From positions 5,150,501 through 5,214,500 of the forward strand of contig JAZGTH010000067.1 of NCBI GenBank assembly GCA_036877525.1: a stretch of DNA of 64,000 nt. The letters run 5' to 3'. Origin of the DNA: Chromobotia macracanthus. Its lineage: Eukaryota; Chordata; Actinopteri; Cypriniformes; Botiidae. Position 1 is the first letter of the stretch, and each line of letters begins with the position of its first letter. Made by a program: the position numbers and the translations under genes. Below, piece by piece: positions 12,906 through 24,050 of this stretch. The notes beneath the pieces were generated by a model, which ran no database searches, was not told the origin of the DNA, and was given only the letters and a program-made list of their open reading frames with translations.

Positions 12906-13511
12906 ATTATAGTGGTGACTGTTACAGCAGGTCCTTAAATGTTTGGAGATGATTATGTAAGTTTATGTTTCACTGATCACCTGTAACTCCAGTACAGTTT
13001 GGCTGAAAGCTGTTTTGGGGACTAAAGCAGGTCTAAAGCAGGTCTGTTTCTCTTGTAGGACTGAATATAAACTTCTCTCTCAAACCCTGCCTCTGATTAG
13101 TTCATTAAAAACAACCGTACTTGCCTGGCTGGCTTGTTTTTTTATCAGAACAGGGTTCAGAAGGGGTGAACACGGAGCTGGTGCGAATTAAATAACCATG
13201 AAAACAAATTACAGGGACGAACTGTGCAGGTAAAGACCAGGATTTACTTCATTGCAAGTATAATAGTACTCAGAATCACGACTCTTAACAAAAATTGCTT
13301 TGCAAAATAAAATTACATTATTTAGTGTCCTGCAGCTCTGAATATTGGTCACCAAGGTGACAGATTGAATAGAAAGATTGTGTCTACCTTTCAGTGTCTG
13401 TGCTTGCCAAGTTTTCACATTTGTAAATTACTAGAATAAACAGCATCCTGCTAAGTGCACTTAAACTTAGTTCAGCCCACAATGAGAATTCTGTAATCAT
13501 GTTCTTGTATC
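12906..13511. other. Intergenic, nothing recognised
   Basis: Unique AT-rich sequence without convincing ORFs. Confidence 0.5.
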
Positions 13512-13765
13512 TGAGCTAACAGGGAATATTCTCAAAAGGTTGGCAAACATTCTCTAACAGTTCTCTCTCAGTTATCAAAACCTTTTGTTGTATTGTTCGC
13601 AGAACATTTTATCATATATCAAAAATGTAATTCTTAAATTGTTAGTAGAACGTTTTAAAAAGTTAAAGAATAAAAAAAAAATAATTAATACAATGTCTAA
13701 AAAACTGCATTTTGAATGTTTAGAATATTTAAAATAACACGGAAACATGAGAGAAACGTTCACAA
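13512..13765. mobile_element. Palindromic MITE-like element, copy 2
   Basis: It begins AGCTAACAGGGAATATTCTC, continues GTTCTCTCTCAGTTATCAAAAC and has the internal GTTAGTAGAACGTTTTAAAAA. The right end is degraded. Confidence 0.6.
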
Positions 13766-15454
13766 CAAAATTTTTTGTGATGTTGGTCCATTAATTTCTA
13801 ACAACTAATAAAAGATACCAATTCAGTTTAAAATCCTTTTGCAGGGAGCTGTTCCCTTCACTGTCATCAAACAGGAACTGTCACTAAACACTTTTAAAAT
13901 AGCGGTGGAGCTGCAAACAAATGAGCGACTTCTTCAAAAGACCAACCTAGAGACGATTAAATCAACAGCACCAAAATACAAACCACTTATTCCTTATATA
14001 CCCAAACAAAACAGCCTCATTTGCACATTGTCTAATGGATTGTTTAAAAGAAGCAATGAATAAAAGCCATTATTTCCCACCTATGCGATTTACAATTTAC
14101 CAGATTCATAATCGCTGCACAAATGTGTCCCCAGACATAATTCATAGCTGTCAAAAGTATAAATTGCTCAAGCCTTGAGGCCAGTCAGGGCTGGTGTTAA
14201 ACAGCAGATGGGTCTCTTTCAGAAATATTAGTAAGTTTCACCGTTCTGTCAGCTGAAATTAATTTGTGCTCTTTTGTAAGTGTCCTTGGTAAACACAATC
14301 AAACGTACAACGAATTCAAGGTATTCCTTGAAAAGATGTGATTGAAATATCCAACAATTTTGGCACCAAATGTATGAAAAAATGAAAAGGGATTTGTGTT
14401 GAAATATTTACATTTACTGCTGTTTAAATCCGCACCATTAATAGCAAATCCTAATCATTTGTGCTGTTTAATTTGTCAGGAAATTACTTCACAAATAATC
14501 CCTTATTATAGGAGCTAAACACATTTGTTCAGGATCTTTCTGGTGGCATTTAGATGTCTTTTATCTTTTCGACAGAGATTTGATTTCTGTCTTAACCATT
14601 TTGGCTAAAATAGTTTCATTTGTTTACAAAACTACCAAGGGACCTTTTATGATTTTTCTTTTTGTGTTGCTTTTTAAAACCGTTATTTACATGACGAAGG
14701 GATTAGGAAAAATGTTTGGTAATGACTAAACATAGGCCAGTTTACTCAGTACCGACCTGCACTTGACCCTACAAAGCATCTTTCAGTTTTAACATCATTC
14801 TCCTCTTGTAATTTCAGTATCATTTATAATGTAAAGTGCTTCGCTGAGTTTTGTGAAAGGTTAAGTGTGGAAGAAAGTTTAAAAAGTGCGACTGCTGGGT
14901 TCTGTTTTGAAGGGCGAATGTCTTTTGATTTGTCTCAATGTGCTGTACAAGCAGAGAGGTTGCAGAGTGTTTCTGTTATCAGTCTGCAACAGACAGGTGA
15001 GAAAACTTTACTTTGACAGCGTCGCACAGCTCGATCCAGAGAGTGAACACACTGTTCGAGAGAGAGAGAGAGAGAGAGAGAGAGGGAAGTGTAACTATTT
15101 CATGCAGAATGATAAATCAATATTGATGATGTCCAGAGAAAAGGGCTTTATTGATTAAACTGGAGGAATGATAAATAATTGTTGCATTCTGAGAATGAAG
15201 TTGTGTTGCCTTGTGATTTTCATATTGATCTTTTCAGTGAAGGAGGGGATTATTATGTGGCATTATGTGCAGTATTTGATAAGGAGCATTATTAGTGGTG
15301 TTGATGTGAAAATCACTGTTGATTTTGTTCTAAATTATACTTTATAATTCTGTGTTTTTTAAACCATTTAGACCTACAGTTTTCCACTGGCAAATATATT
15401 GGTGAAAACAACAAACATGGAGGTTGGCTCTCCTGGGCTGTTTTGACTTGGACC
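13766..15454. other. Intergenic with a GA microsatellite
   Basis: (GA)n at 15057-15084; otherwise unique AT-rich sequence with short chance ORFs. Confidence 0.5.
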
Positions 15455-15605
15455 AAAAACTAACAACAACCTAACAACCATGTAGCAACACCCTAGCAAC
15501 AATGCAGAACACCCTACAACTTCATAGGATAATAATAACATCCACTGTAGAGCATCATTTCAACAGAGCTACACCCTGGCATCCGCCCACAACAACTCAG
15601 GATCG
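15455..15605 (+). repeat. Second CCTAGCAACAAT / AGAACACCCTA repeat
   Basis: Same phrase set as 12794-12905, including the ending GGCATC(C)GCCCACAACA. It is probably a dispersed family with a degenerate internal tandem. Confidence 0.55.
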
Positions 15606-18600
15606 TGCCGCTGAGTTTTGCATGAGAATGTCCTGTGCCGCTCATGTTTTGTTGCACAAAATGTAAAAGTCTACTAAACTAACATCTTTCTCTCTATCTA
15701 TTCATTTCTATTCTACATAATAATTAATTGTATGTAAGCAGTTCATGATGGGAAAGTTTAACTGGGGTCTGCTATTGTGTTTGCAACGAATGGAAGTTAG
15801 AGCATGTCACCATGACAACTTGCATGTAAATGATCCTGTTCTGATTTTCATTTACCGTGGGACCTGCAGTGTGGGATGCTACTGTACTCTGATGAAAGTA
15901 CTTGCTGTACAGTAGTAATTTGCAGTCTGATGTCTTAACAATAACATTAGCATTACTTTAAACGTTTTCTAAAAGCATTATCATCTTGGGTAGTTAACAA
16001 ACCATCAGTTTCAGCGTGCTTCAGATCAGTTAACAGTTAAGGCATGCGTGTGGGTATGCAAAAATCTGTGCAATAGTGCAATAATTATCAATGCTTTTCT
16101 GAGGGTGTAAGTGTAACATCTTTGCATAGACGTGGCGTATTTGTCTGTGAATGTATGTAAATGAGATGTGCTGCCTTAATAAATACATGCATGAGAATGT
16201 TAATTGAGAGGGCTATGGATTTTATGTTTTTAACATTCCAATGGATGACAGATTGGCAATTTATTTGAGTTTAGTGTTTGAGTGGTGGTCAGAGAGATTG
16301 TGATGTGATCTCATGTCGTATTCCTTGAGCAGATTCTACCACCAGACGTCCTGTTATTTAAAGGGGTGAGTGCCAAAATAAAGTTGGGATCAGTCCAAGC
16401 AAAATTAATGAACAATTTGCCATGAATCGTTTATATTAATGTCTCCTGGTAATGGTGAGATTAAAAACACTCAGAATAGGTGAATGTTTTATATTTCAGG
16501 GTGTACAGAAGCACATAGAAATCTCAGAATTAGAAGAAGTTGTGATATTGAGAAAACAGGAACAAGTAGTAATAATAATAATAATGTTTACTTTAATTGT
16601 TTAATATATTAGAAGAGTATAATATTCTATGTTGAAATGCTTCCTTTATCAATTTTATATGCAGAAACCGTTCTAACTTATCCATTGTATGTTGACATCT
16701 CTGAAAATGTCAAATATAAAAATATTTATATCTCAAAATATACCCCAAATATTTGATTACGTATTCCAGCCAGCCCCAACACAGCAACATCGGCTTAACC
16801 AACAGTGTGAGTTTGGGGCGGACTATCTGTTTGTCTGACCAATGGCAGTGAGAGTGAGTGCTAACCTGTTATACCTATCAATAATTGCAAAGGTTATTTA
16901 ATAAATTCTAATAATCATCCATCATAATCAACCAATATTTTTGCAATTCCATTCAGTGGTACAGAAATTATACCCTTCCACTTTAAGGCTTGTTTTACTT
17001 TCCAACATTCATAATATTGCAAAATTCAAAGCAACTATTGTACCGTGGATGTTTAAAAAAAAAAACGGCGGACCCTCTCTGTGCTAAAAAAAAGAGCATG
17101 TGAATCATCCATCTGTTCAAAACAGAAAAAAACAGAAAGAGGGAAGTTTTCTCACTATGTGACACATATGCATACATTCGTGAGAGTTTCTCCCAGGCCT
17201 CTTCAGATGTGTGCATGGAGATTACGGTGAAAGAATTCCTCTAATCTGGCCATTGGCATTCGCGGTTGTTTGCGCCGGTTGTGTGGCAGGATTTGGGAAT
17301 GGCTGGAGGGGACGAGGACTGTGAGAAGCTGTGGGCATTGTGTTGGTGTGTGGATAGCAGGCTGGAGAAGTGGTCTCCTCAGAGAAGCTATAGAGACACG
17401 GGCAGTTCCCATGCTCTAGTGCTCTGCTGAACAGTGCAATGTGTGGCCTTTACTTCAGCTCGCCAATAAAGCCCTCTCCAGACCTCTAATTACCCACAAT
17501 TCAATTCTCTCCCATCTTTATTCCCTTCGGTTCCTGTTTTCTTCTATTAGTATCTCATCGGAATGCAATTTTAAGTGTGAAACTCTGACATGTCAAGGCT
17601 TCAGTCAGCATGCAATTATTCAACAGACTACGCCGTCTGAATACTTCCTCTTTATATTAGCGTGGCGCTTACTAACAAACGGTTTGTGTATTTTGGACAG
17701 AATGTGGGAATGTTTGCTGCATGTGAAGTGAGCTAAGCACAGAAGGTCAGTTGCATTACTGCAGATTATTTCTGTGCGTTGATTAACTGAAGAGCAAATG
17801 CGCAGGAAGTTGAAATCAATAGATCCAATGATACAAGGAGATTCTTCAAAAGTTGGAAAGAAAGTCTTCCCAGAAAGAACATCGCTGACTTTACATCACA
17901 AGTCAACGTACCATATGCAATAACATGAATATTTAAAGCGCCGCAGAAAAATGAGAGGACATCATGTCTGAAATATGGATTTCCTCATTGGGACTAATAA
18001 ATATTTGACTTAATAAGCAGCTAGACAGATTAATGATTAGCTGAGTTTAAATAGTTAATAGAGGGCAGATATGGAGAGAGAAGTGTCATTATGAGGAGCC
18101 ATTGCTGTCATTATACCGTCAGGCCTGGAGAGGACCATAATGAAGAGACTTATCATGCTGATGGTCCTGATTCTTAATCCTGGTGCTGGGGACCCACAGC
18201 TCTGCACATTCTGTAAGTCTTCCTCATTTAACATACCTGATTCATCAGCTTGTTAGTAGAGAGATCCATGATCCAAACTGCTTGTGTCAAATAAGGGAGA
18301 ATGTGCAGTGCTGTGGTTTCTGTTGGGTTAGGGTTGGAAAATGATCATGCATGCATACCTGCAAGTTCATTTGCACAGAAATATATACAGAAAGAAAAAC
18401 AACACAGAAAGAATCATGTTTATAACTGCTGGAGAATTGCGTGTCACTGAGGGCTACAGAACAAATTATTGAAATGCAAGAGCATCAGATAGAAGACTGC
18501 AGTAAAATCGCAGAACAATCGCAACAGTCGCAAACCGCAAATCTTATCAAACTTGCTAGAACAAGCCCTCTTCCATTTGACACTTTCTATAACAGTAACG

Positions 18601-19262
18601 GGAAATCCATTTATTTACAGTGACCTGAAGACCTCCACTCACTTCTCCCACAATTACTTTAGCCGAGCACAGATACATCTGCAATTTAATGAAAACTGCT
18701 TCCAGGACTGTTGAAGCTTTTGTGAAAGTAATGGCTGTGTATAATGCTTGAGTCAGGTAGTTTTATCTCATTCTTTCATTTCCAAGCCCATGTCTGTTAC
18801 AGTGTGCTTGTGACAGTAGAGTCAGAGCAGCTGCTTGTAGCTTTCAGTGGGAACTTAATTCATTAATTACAGTCATTGATTAAAAGCCATGGATTTGTAA
18901 ATACTTAGGTTGTTGCTTTGTAGGGTTCGATGAGGCAAACTCTACAGCTACCTGGACAGCATTATCTACATAACTAAGGCTCCCAGTACTGCCAATGCGA
19001 AGGCTGTTTCACAAGCTGATGGCAACCTTATGTCTTTGTAAGGCAATCCCAGAATGCATTGCAACAAGCTCCAAAAAATACCAATACCAAGAAGTATTGT
19101 TAAAAAATAATCAAATTAAAGTCAAATCAAAAATTACTATTCTTATTTTTAATGAAGTACTGCAGTGTTTATTATTATTTATTTGTGCCATGTAACATCA
19201 TTTCAGACACTATTGAAACCATATACGTCCTATATATTCACACAAATGCACATTACAAAATC
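15606..19262. other. Intergenic, nothing coding recognised
   Basis: Mostly unique sequence. Stretches around 17.2-18.2 kb have few repeats and could hold conserved regulatory DNA, but nothing in the sequence proves it. Confidence 0.45.
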
Positions 19263-19522
19263 ACACTCTCTTGTGAGAAAAAATGTTCATAAAAGGTTCC
19301 TAAGAGCAGTTCCATAGAAGAGCCATTTTTAGCTTTTTTAGGTTATTAAGGTTATTAAAAGAATTATTTCTTTCTTACATTTTTATAGTCAAAGAACCTT
19401 TTTCCCACTACAAAGAACCTTTTGTGATACAGAAAGGTTCTATGGATGTTAAGAGTTCTTTATAGAACCATCTGCCAAAAATGGTTCTTTTATGGCGTCG
19501 TGAAGCACCTTTTTAAGAGTGT
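19263..19522. mobile_element. Foldback repeat with AGAACC/GGTTCT arms
   Basis: The left arm has CACTCT…AAAAGGTTCC and the right arm GCACCTTTTTAAGAGTG. The interior alternates AAAGAACCTTT and AGGTTCT phrases, typical of a non-autonomous teleost foldback element. Confidence 0.55.
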
Positions 19523-19804
19523 ATGATACAAACAGTTTTTGTAGGGAGTTCAAATTATTACAATCAGGTACAGACCTGCAGCTCCAGCTGTACTCTCTCT
19601 CTCTCTCTCTCTCTCTATTTTTATCTATATTTTCTTTTGTGATACAGAAAGGTTCTATGGATGTTAAGAGTTCTTTATAGAACCATCTGCCAAAAATGGT
19701 TCTTTTATGGCGTCGTGAAGCACCTTTTTAAGAGTGTATGATACAAACAGTTTTTGTAGGGAGTTCAAATTATTACAATCAGGTATAGACCTGCAGCTCC
19801 AGCT

Positions 19805-19837
<33 letters not shown>

Positions 19838-19854
19838 TTTTATCTATCTGCTTT
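19420..19854 (+). repeat. 215-bp tandem duplication, two near-identical copies each ending in a CT run
   Basis: TTTGTGATACAGAAAGGTTC starts at 19421 and again at 19636. The copies match almost base for base through GGAGTTCAAATTATTACAAT and the following CT microsatellite (19594-19616 and 19807-19834), the second run being longer. Confidence 0.95.
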
Positions 19855-19992
19855 TATTATGGTCCCCTAATAGTTCACATATAGTGTAGCTGTGTGTGTG
19901 ACATTTGGAGCCATTCCTGACAGCCATAATGTGTTTGCATCTGGGGTGTGGATGGTACCTTTGGTAGCTGCATTATTTCTTCAGGGCATATT

Positions 19993-20122
19993 TATGTGCG
20001 TGTGTGTGTGTGTGTGTGTGTGCATGAAAGTGAAATGGTGCAAAGACTCAAAACCCATTGCTTGAGATGTTACAGGCACATACGTGTACCAACCTAACAC
20101 ACACACACACACACACACACAT
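19993..20122. repeat. GT run followed by CA run (inverted microsatellite pair)
   Basis: (GT)n at 20000-20022 and (AC)n at 20098-20122 are complementary on one strand across about 75 nt. Confidence 0.85.
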
Positions 20123-20524
20123 ACAAACACACATCTGGGTTCAGCAGGTTCACCGGCGTCCCACTGTGGCTGCAGCCCACTTTAGTTTTTACATGTCAAG
20201 TGAGGTGTGAAGATGATCCCTGGAGATCAAATACACTGGAGTGTGTGTGTGTTTCCTCAAAATAAGCAGCACAGATATATCCATTCTGTCTACATGTGAA
20301 ATCTTACACAATCCTGCGCTATCGCTGCTCTACTCTCACCCTCTCTCTCTCTCTCACAAACACACACACAGGCATATGAGTTTCTCTCCTGACTCACTCA
20401 TCATCAGTCACTCCCACTCTGCATCCACACAGCAAGAATAGCAGAGAAAGAATAAACAAATATTTAGCAGTGTTCTGTATCCAGGACTGCATGAGACTTG
20501 CACTTGTTCCTCTTCCCCCATATT

Positions 20525-20945
20525 GGCCCATTTACGCTCTGTTCCCAAACCTGCTGAGCTGTCTCCCGTCTCCATAGGTAGCATCTTAACTCAAATGGAA
20601 CCTGATTGGGGGCGTGTCTTATCTAGACGCGCTCCCTTTGATATGAGTCAGTATGTTGAGAACATGAATTCGAGCACTAGCCTTGGTCCACTAAACTGAA
20701 ATACTGGTGTTTCAGTTTTCTGTGAAATGATTACAAGGTAAGCACAAAAAAATACTGAGTATTATATTACTTAAGTATATTTATCATTTGGACATTTATA
20801 AATTGATTTAGATTTTTTCCCTCAGCTGTCGAAATGCATTCTGGGAATGCCCCTTCTGCAAAGGATATATATGGTGCTGTCTTAAAATGTGACCAAAAGA
20901 TTTTGATCCTGAAAATGCTCCCTATGTAGGCAACACCTTTCTTCA
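20525..20945. repeat. Dispersed repeat with GCATTCTGGGA segment
   Basis: The segment 20830-20945 (TGCATTCTGGGAATG…CTTAAAATGTGACC…TAGGCAACACC) resembles 53617-53735 (TGCATTCTGGGATTAC…CTTAAAATGTAGC…TTGCCTACC). The left part, CTCTGTTCCCAAACCTGCTG, also reads as repeat sequence. Confidence 0.45.
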
Positions 20946-21886
20946 TTTTTGTTTATCCCCCTTAACTACTCATGTTGAATTGATGTGTATTCTTTGTTTT
21001 ATTCCTCTGACAAATTAATTTATTGCCACATTTTCTGTTTACTCAGAGCTGTTTGTAAATGGTATTTATTTACCCCCATTTCTCCTATCATTATTTGACT
21101 GTATTATTGTATTTTACAGAATTTCTCGTTGCTGCAGATGCTTTGGCTCTGAACTGTGTTTGTCGTGCCAACATCACACGCTAAATTGAAATTCTTGAAA
21201 AATTTTAATTGATCATGAGAGTGCGAGCAAGAGAGAGTGGGGTGTGAGAGTAAATCAGCTGCACTGAATAGCAAAAAGAGGTCAAGAGAGAGGTGTACAG
21301 TAAGGTAAGAACAAAACACTGTGCTTACTTGAGAGGGTGACTGCATGCATCTCTCCACTATGAAGCGACATGCAGCGAGTTTGTCTTCACATTCAAATGC
21401 ATTATTTTCATACAATTCACTCGCCCACTGCGGACTTTAAGAGCAGTTAGACCGCCTCTCCTGTGGGCGATTACACAAATACACAAACACACGTCTGCTT
21501 ATCTGTCTCAATGCATTGAAGGCAACCTCCACGGGCACACTGAATAGATAGACTTACAGTGTGTAAAACCATGAAAAGATTTGCTGTTTTATACACTCAA
21601 GCCTGGCAACAGCCCTCACTGAGTATCGATTAGTTACACGCCAACACACGCATGCATGCACACACTCGCATCCAATTTTTTCCATTTTGTTTTTGTGAGT
21701 CCGTGACTGATTTCGCTTAAGGGTTTGCATAACAGTATTTTCAGACGCATTTCAGACTCGGAGCGACTCTGGATGAGGCCGCGTACGTCTGCGGTGAGTC
21801 AGTTATGTTCTTGGAGCGACGGACGAAACTTGGATGCTAATATGAATTTGACTCATATAGGAACAAAACAGACATCACATCCACAT
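20946..21886. other. Intergenic, nothing recognised
   Basis: Unique sequence with short chance ORFs only. Confidence 0.45.
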
Positions 21887-22180
21887 GGAAACTGAGATTT
21901 GCTTTCCTGAACCAACATCCTTGTTGGCCCCCATCTACCAATCAGATGTGTTCGCTGTGATTTTGGCAAGTATGATGTGTTCCTGGATTCACATTGGATT
22001 GTTGTTTCTGAAACATAACCATAACGTATTCTAAAATTAAAGAGAAATAACATAATCTTGTACAAATCTTAACCAAGTCCTAAACCTAAATCTAACATTG
22101 CCCCTAAAGTTAATCCTACAATCCAATTGGTTGAAATGTTGTTTCACTTGGAATTACATCAGAACGCTTTAAACAACAAT
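21887..22180 (+). repeat. Dispersed repeat, copy B (inverted relative to 6124-6390)
   Basis: It contains CCTACAATCCAATTGGTTG and CCTAAACCTAAATCTAACAT, the reverse complement of the 6.1-kb copy. Near-palindromic phrases at both ends (CCAACATCCTTGTTGG, AACAACAATGTTGATTC) support a foldback element. Confidence 0.5.
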
Positions 22181-22483
22181 GTTGATTCAGGCAAACATCC
22201 TACCAGTCAAAATCACATCCACCAATCGGTTGTGGGGCCCTCAACAGCATTTATATCAACCTGTAATGTATTCTTATGAATTCACTCATAGTTAATCTAT
22301 AAAATTAGGACGAAAGTTCTCCAAGTTGCCACTATATATAGTTTCAAAATGACATCATCACCTGCCTTTGACACCTGAACTTTATATCTTTGACAGGAAT
22401 GTTGTTTTGTGTCATGATGACAAAACATTGTGAACCATGAACACGATCACTGTCACAATGTAAAAACCAAAACTCGCATTTCT

Positions 22484-22540
22484 GTTAAGCTGCTTTGAAA
22501 CGATATGTGTTATGAAAAGCGCTATACAAATAAACTCGAT
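22484..22540 (+). repeat. Dispersed repeat tail, second copy
   Basis: TTAAGCTGCTTTGAAACGAT followed by TGAAAAGCGCTATACAAATAA, homologous to 1861-1917. Confidence 0.55.
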
Positions 22541-23633
22541 GTCGCCTTCTAAGCACCATATTCATAAACAAAACGCATTCAGTAAATGGACTTTTATAAT
22601 CCTGTGACGTTATGGAGAACAGGCAGCGCATCAAACCCAGATTACTGAACAATGTCTGTGTGAAATGCTCATAAATCAAAACACGTCGCATTAATCAACA
22701 CAGCGTTCGCAACAAACTCCGAAATTCAGGCCAAGCAGAGCCATCTTCAACACTCCAGATGATTATATTAACCAGCTTTATTAATGGGGCATTGAGTTTT
22801 GATCTGATTGGCCGTACGTTCCATTTATTTATGTAAATGATCGGCACACAAGGGAAATGTGCTGTTCTGCAACTGAATGCTGACATGATTAATGTATGAC
22901 GTCCCAGAAAACATGACGGGAAGACTGGGGCCTGCCGTGCGCCTGGGTCGCCAGCAGCGGAGAAAGAATTAAACATGAACCAAGATGACAGAGAAACACT
23001 GGGCTGATTGGACATGACAGCACGCTTTGATAGTCTAATTCAGAAACATATTCAACTCTAAGTCAGGACAGAGACATGACAAAGGAAGAGATGCGCTATG
23101 CATGCGACGCCTGCAGTGCACCCAACAATCTAAAGGTGAAACCATTCAGAGCGCCGCGCAGACCAACTAGACGAGTGTTGCTACGACGATAAGGCAGGGG
23201 AAGGCCATATAAGGAAAATAAAGTTGAGAGCTCTGTATTGTGTTCACATAAGGACACAAATTCTTGTTTTGCCCTTGGCGCATGTTCGTATCACAACAGA
23301 AGTCACCGCGGAACAAATGCATGCATTTTATCTGAGATTTCCCCGCATGCTTTGAGTGTTTTTGTGTGTGTTTAAAGTTAGTCATCCAAGAGTCTGTGCC
23401 GTCCAGCGTATCTAATCCAGCAGGGGCTCTCTCTGTACGGTTTGCTTATCTTACTCCTGTAGATCAATACATTTCTGAAACAGAGGCAGTTAAACCATGG
23501 CAGCTCTAATCCAGCTCGCTGTCTGATTACAACGGTGACGCCATAGCAAGAATTAGATGCTTTGACTTTCGGATGAAGTAATAACTTTGACCCAGGAAAG
23601 TCCATTTGGTTTACAGGGAACTTTGTTGGGTTC
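22541..23633. other. Intergenic, mainly unique sequence
   Basis: Few repeats and a higher CpG count than most of the window, but no ORF or splice pattern that supports a gene. Confidence 0.45.
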
Positions 23634-23745
23634 TTAAAGGATTAGTTCCAAAAAAAGAAAATTCTGTCATCATTTACCCACCCCCATGTCTTTCCCAATC
23701 GTACGACTGTCTGTCTTTGGTAGAGCACAAAGAAATTTAAAGAAT
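23634..23745 (+). repeat. Common cyprinid dispersed repeat (AAAGGATTAGTTC … CTGTCATCATTTACCCACC)
   Basis: It carries the phrases AAAGGATTAGTTC, AAAATTCTGTCATCATTTAC and CACCCCCATGTC. The reverse-orientation relative at 44391-44500 reads GGAATGACATGAGGGTGAGT. Confidence 0.7.
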
Positions 23746-23815
23746 TGTACTGGACACTCTTTTGTATTCAATCGCAATAAAGAAAAGCAAATTTTCAAAA
23801 GGATGCAAAGCACCA

Positions 23816-24050
23816 TCTCTGCTAACACGGAATGTTCTCTTAAAGTTATTAAAAACATTCTTGCAGCAATGTTAGTATAAATTATTTTAATGTTATATAT
23901 ATTATATAGATACCAAAATTGTTATTCTTAAATAGTTAGTGGAACGTTTAAATAAAGTTACAGAATTAATAGATGTCTGAGAAATCTATGTGAATACAAT
24001 GTCTAAAAAAACTGGGAAATAAAAGCTTTAAACATTCCTAGAACTTCAAG
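23816..24050. mobile_element. Palindromic MITE-like element, copy 3
   Basis: CTGCTAACACGGAATGTTCTC at the left, ATTCTTGCAGCAATGTTAGTA inside, and AACATTCCTAGAACTTC at the right. Confidence 0.6.
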
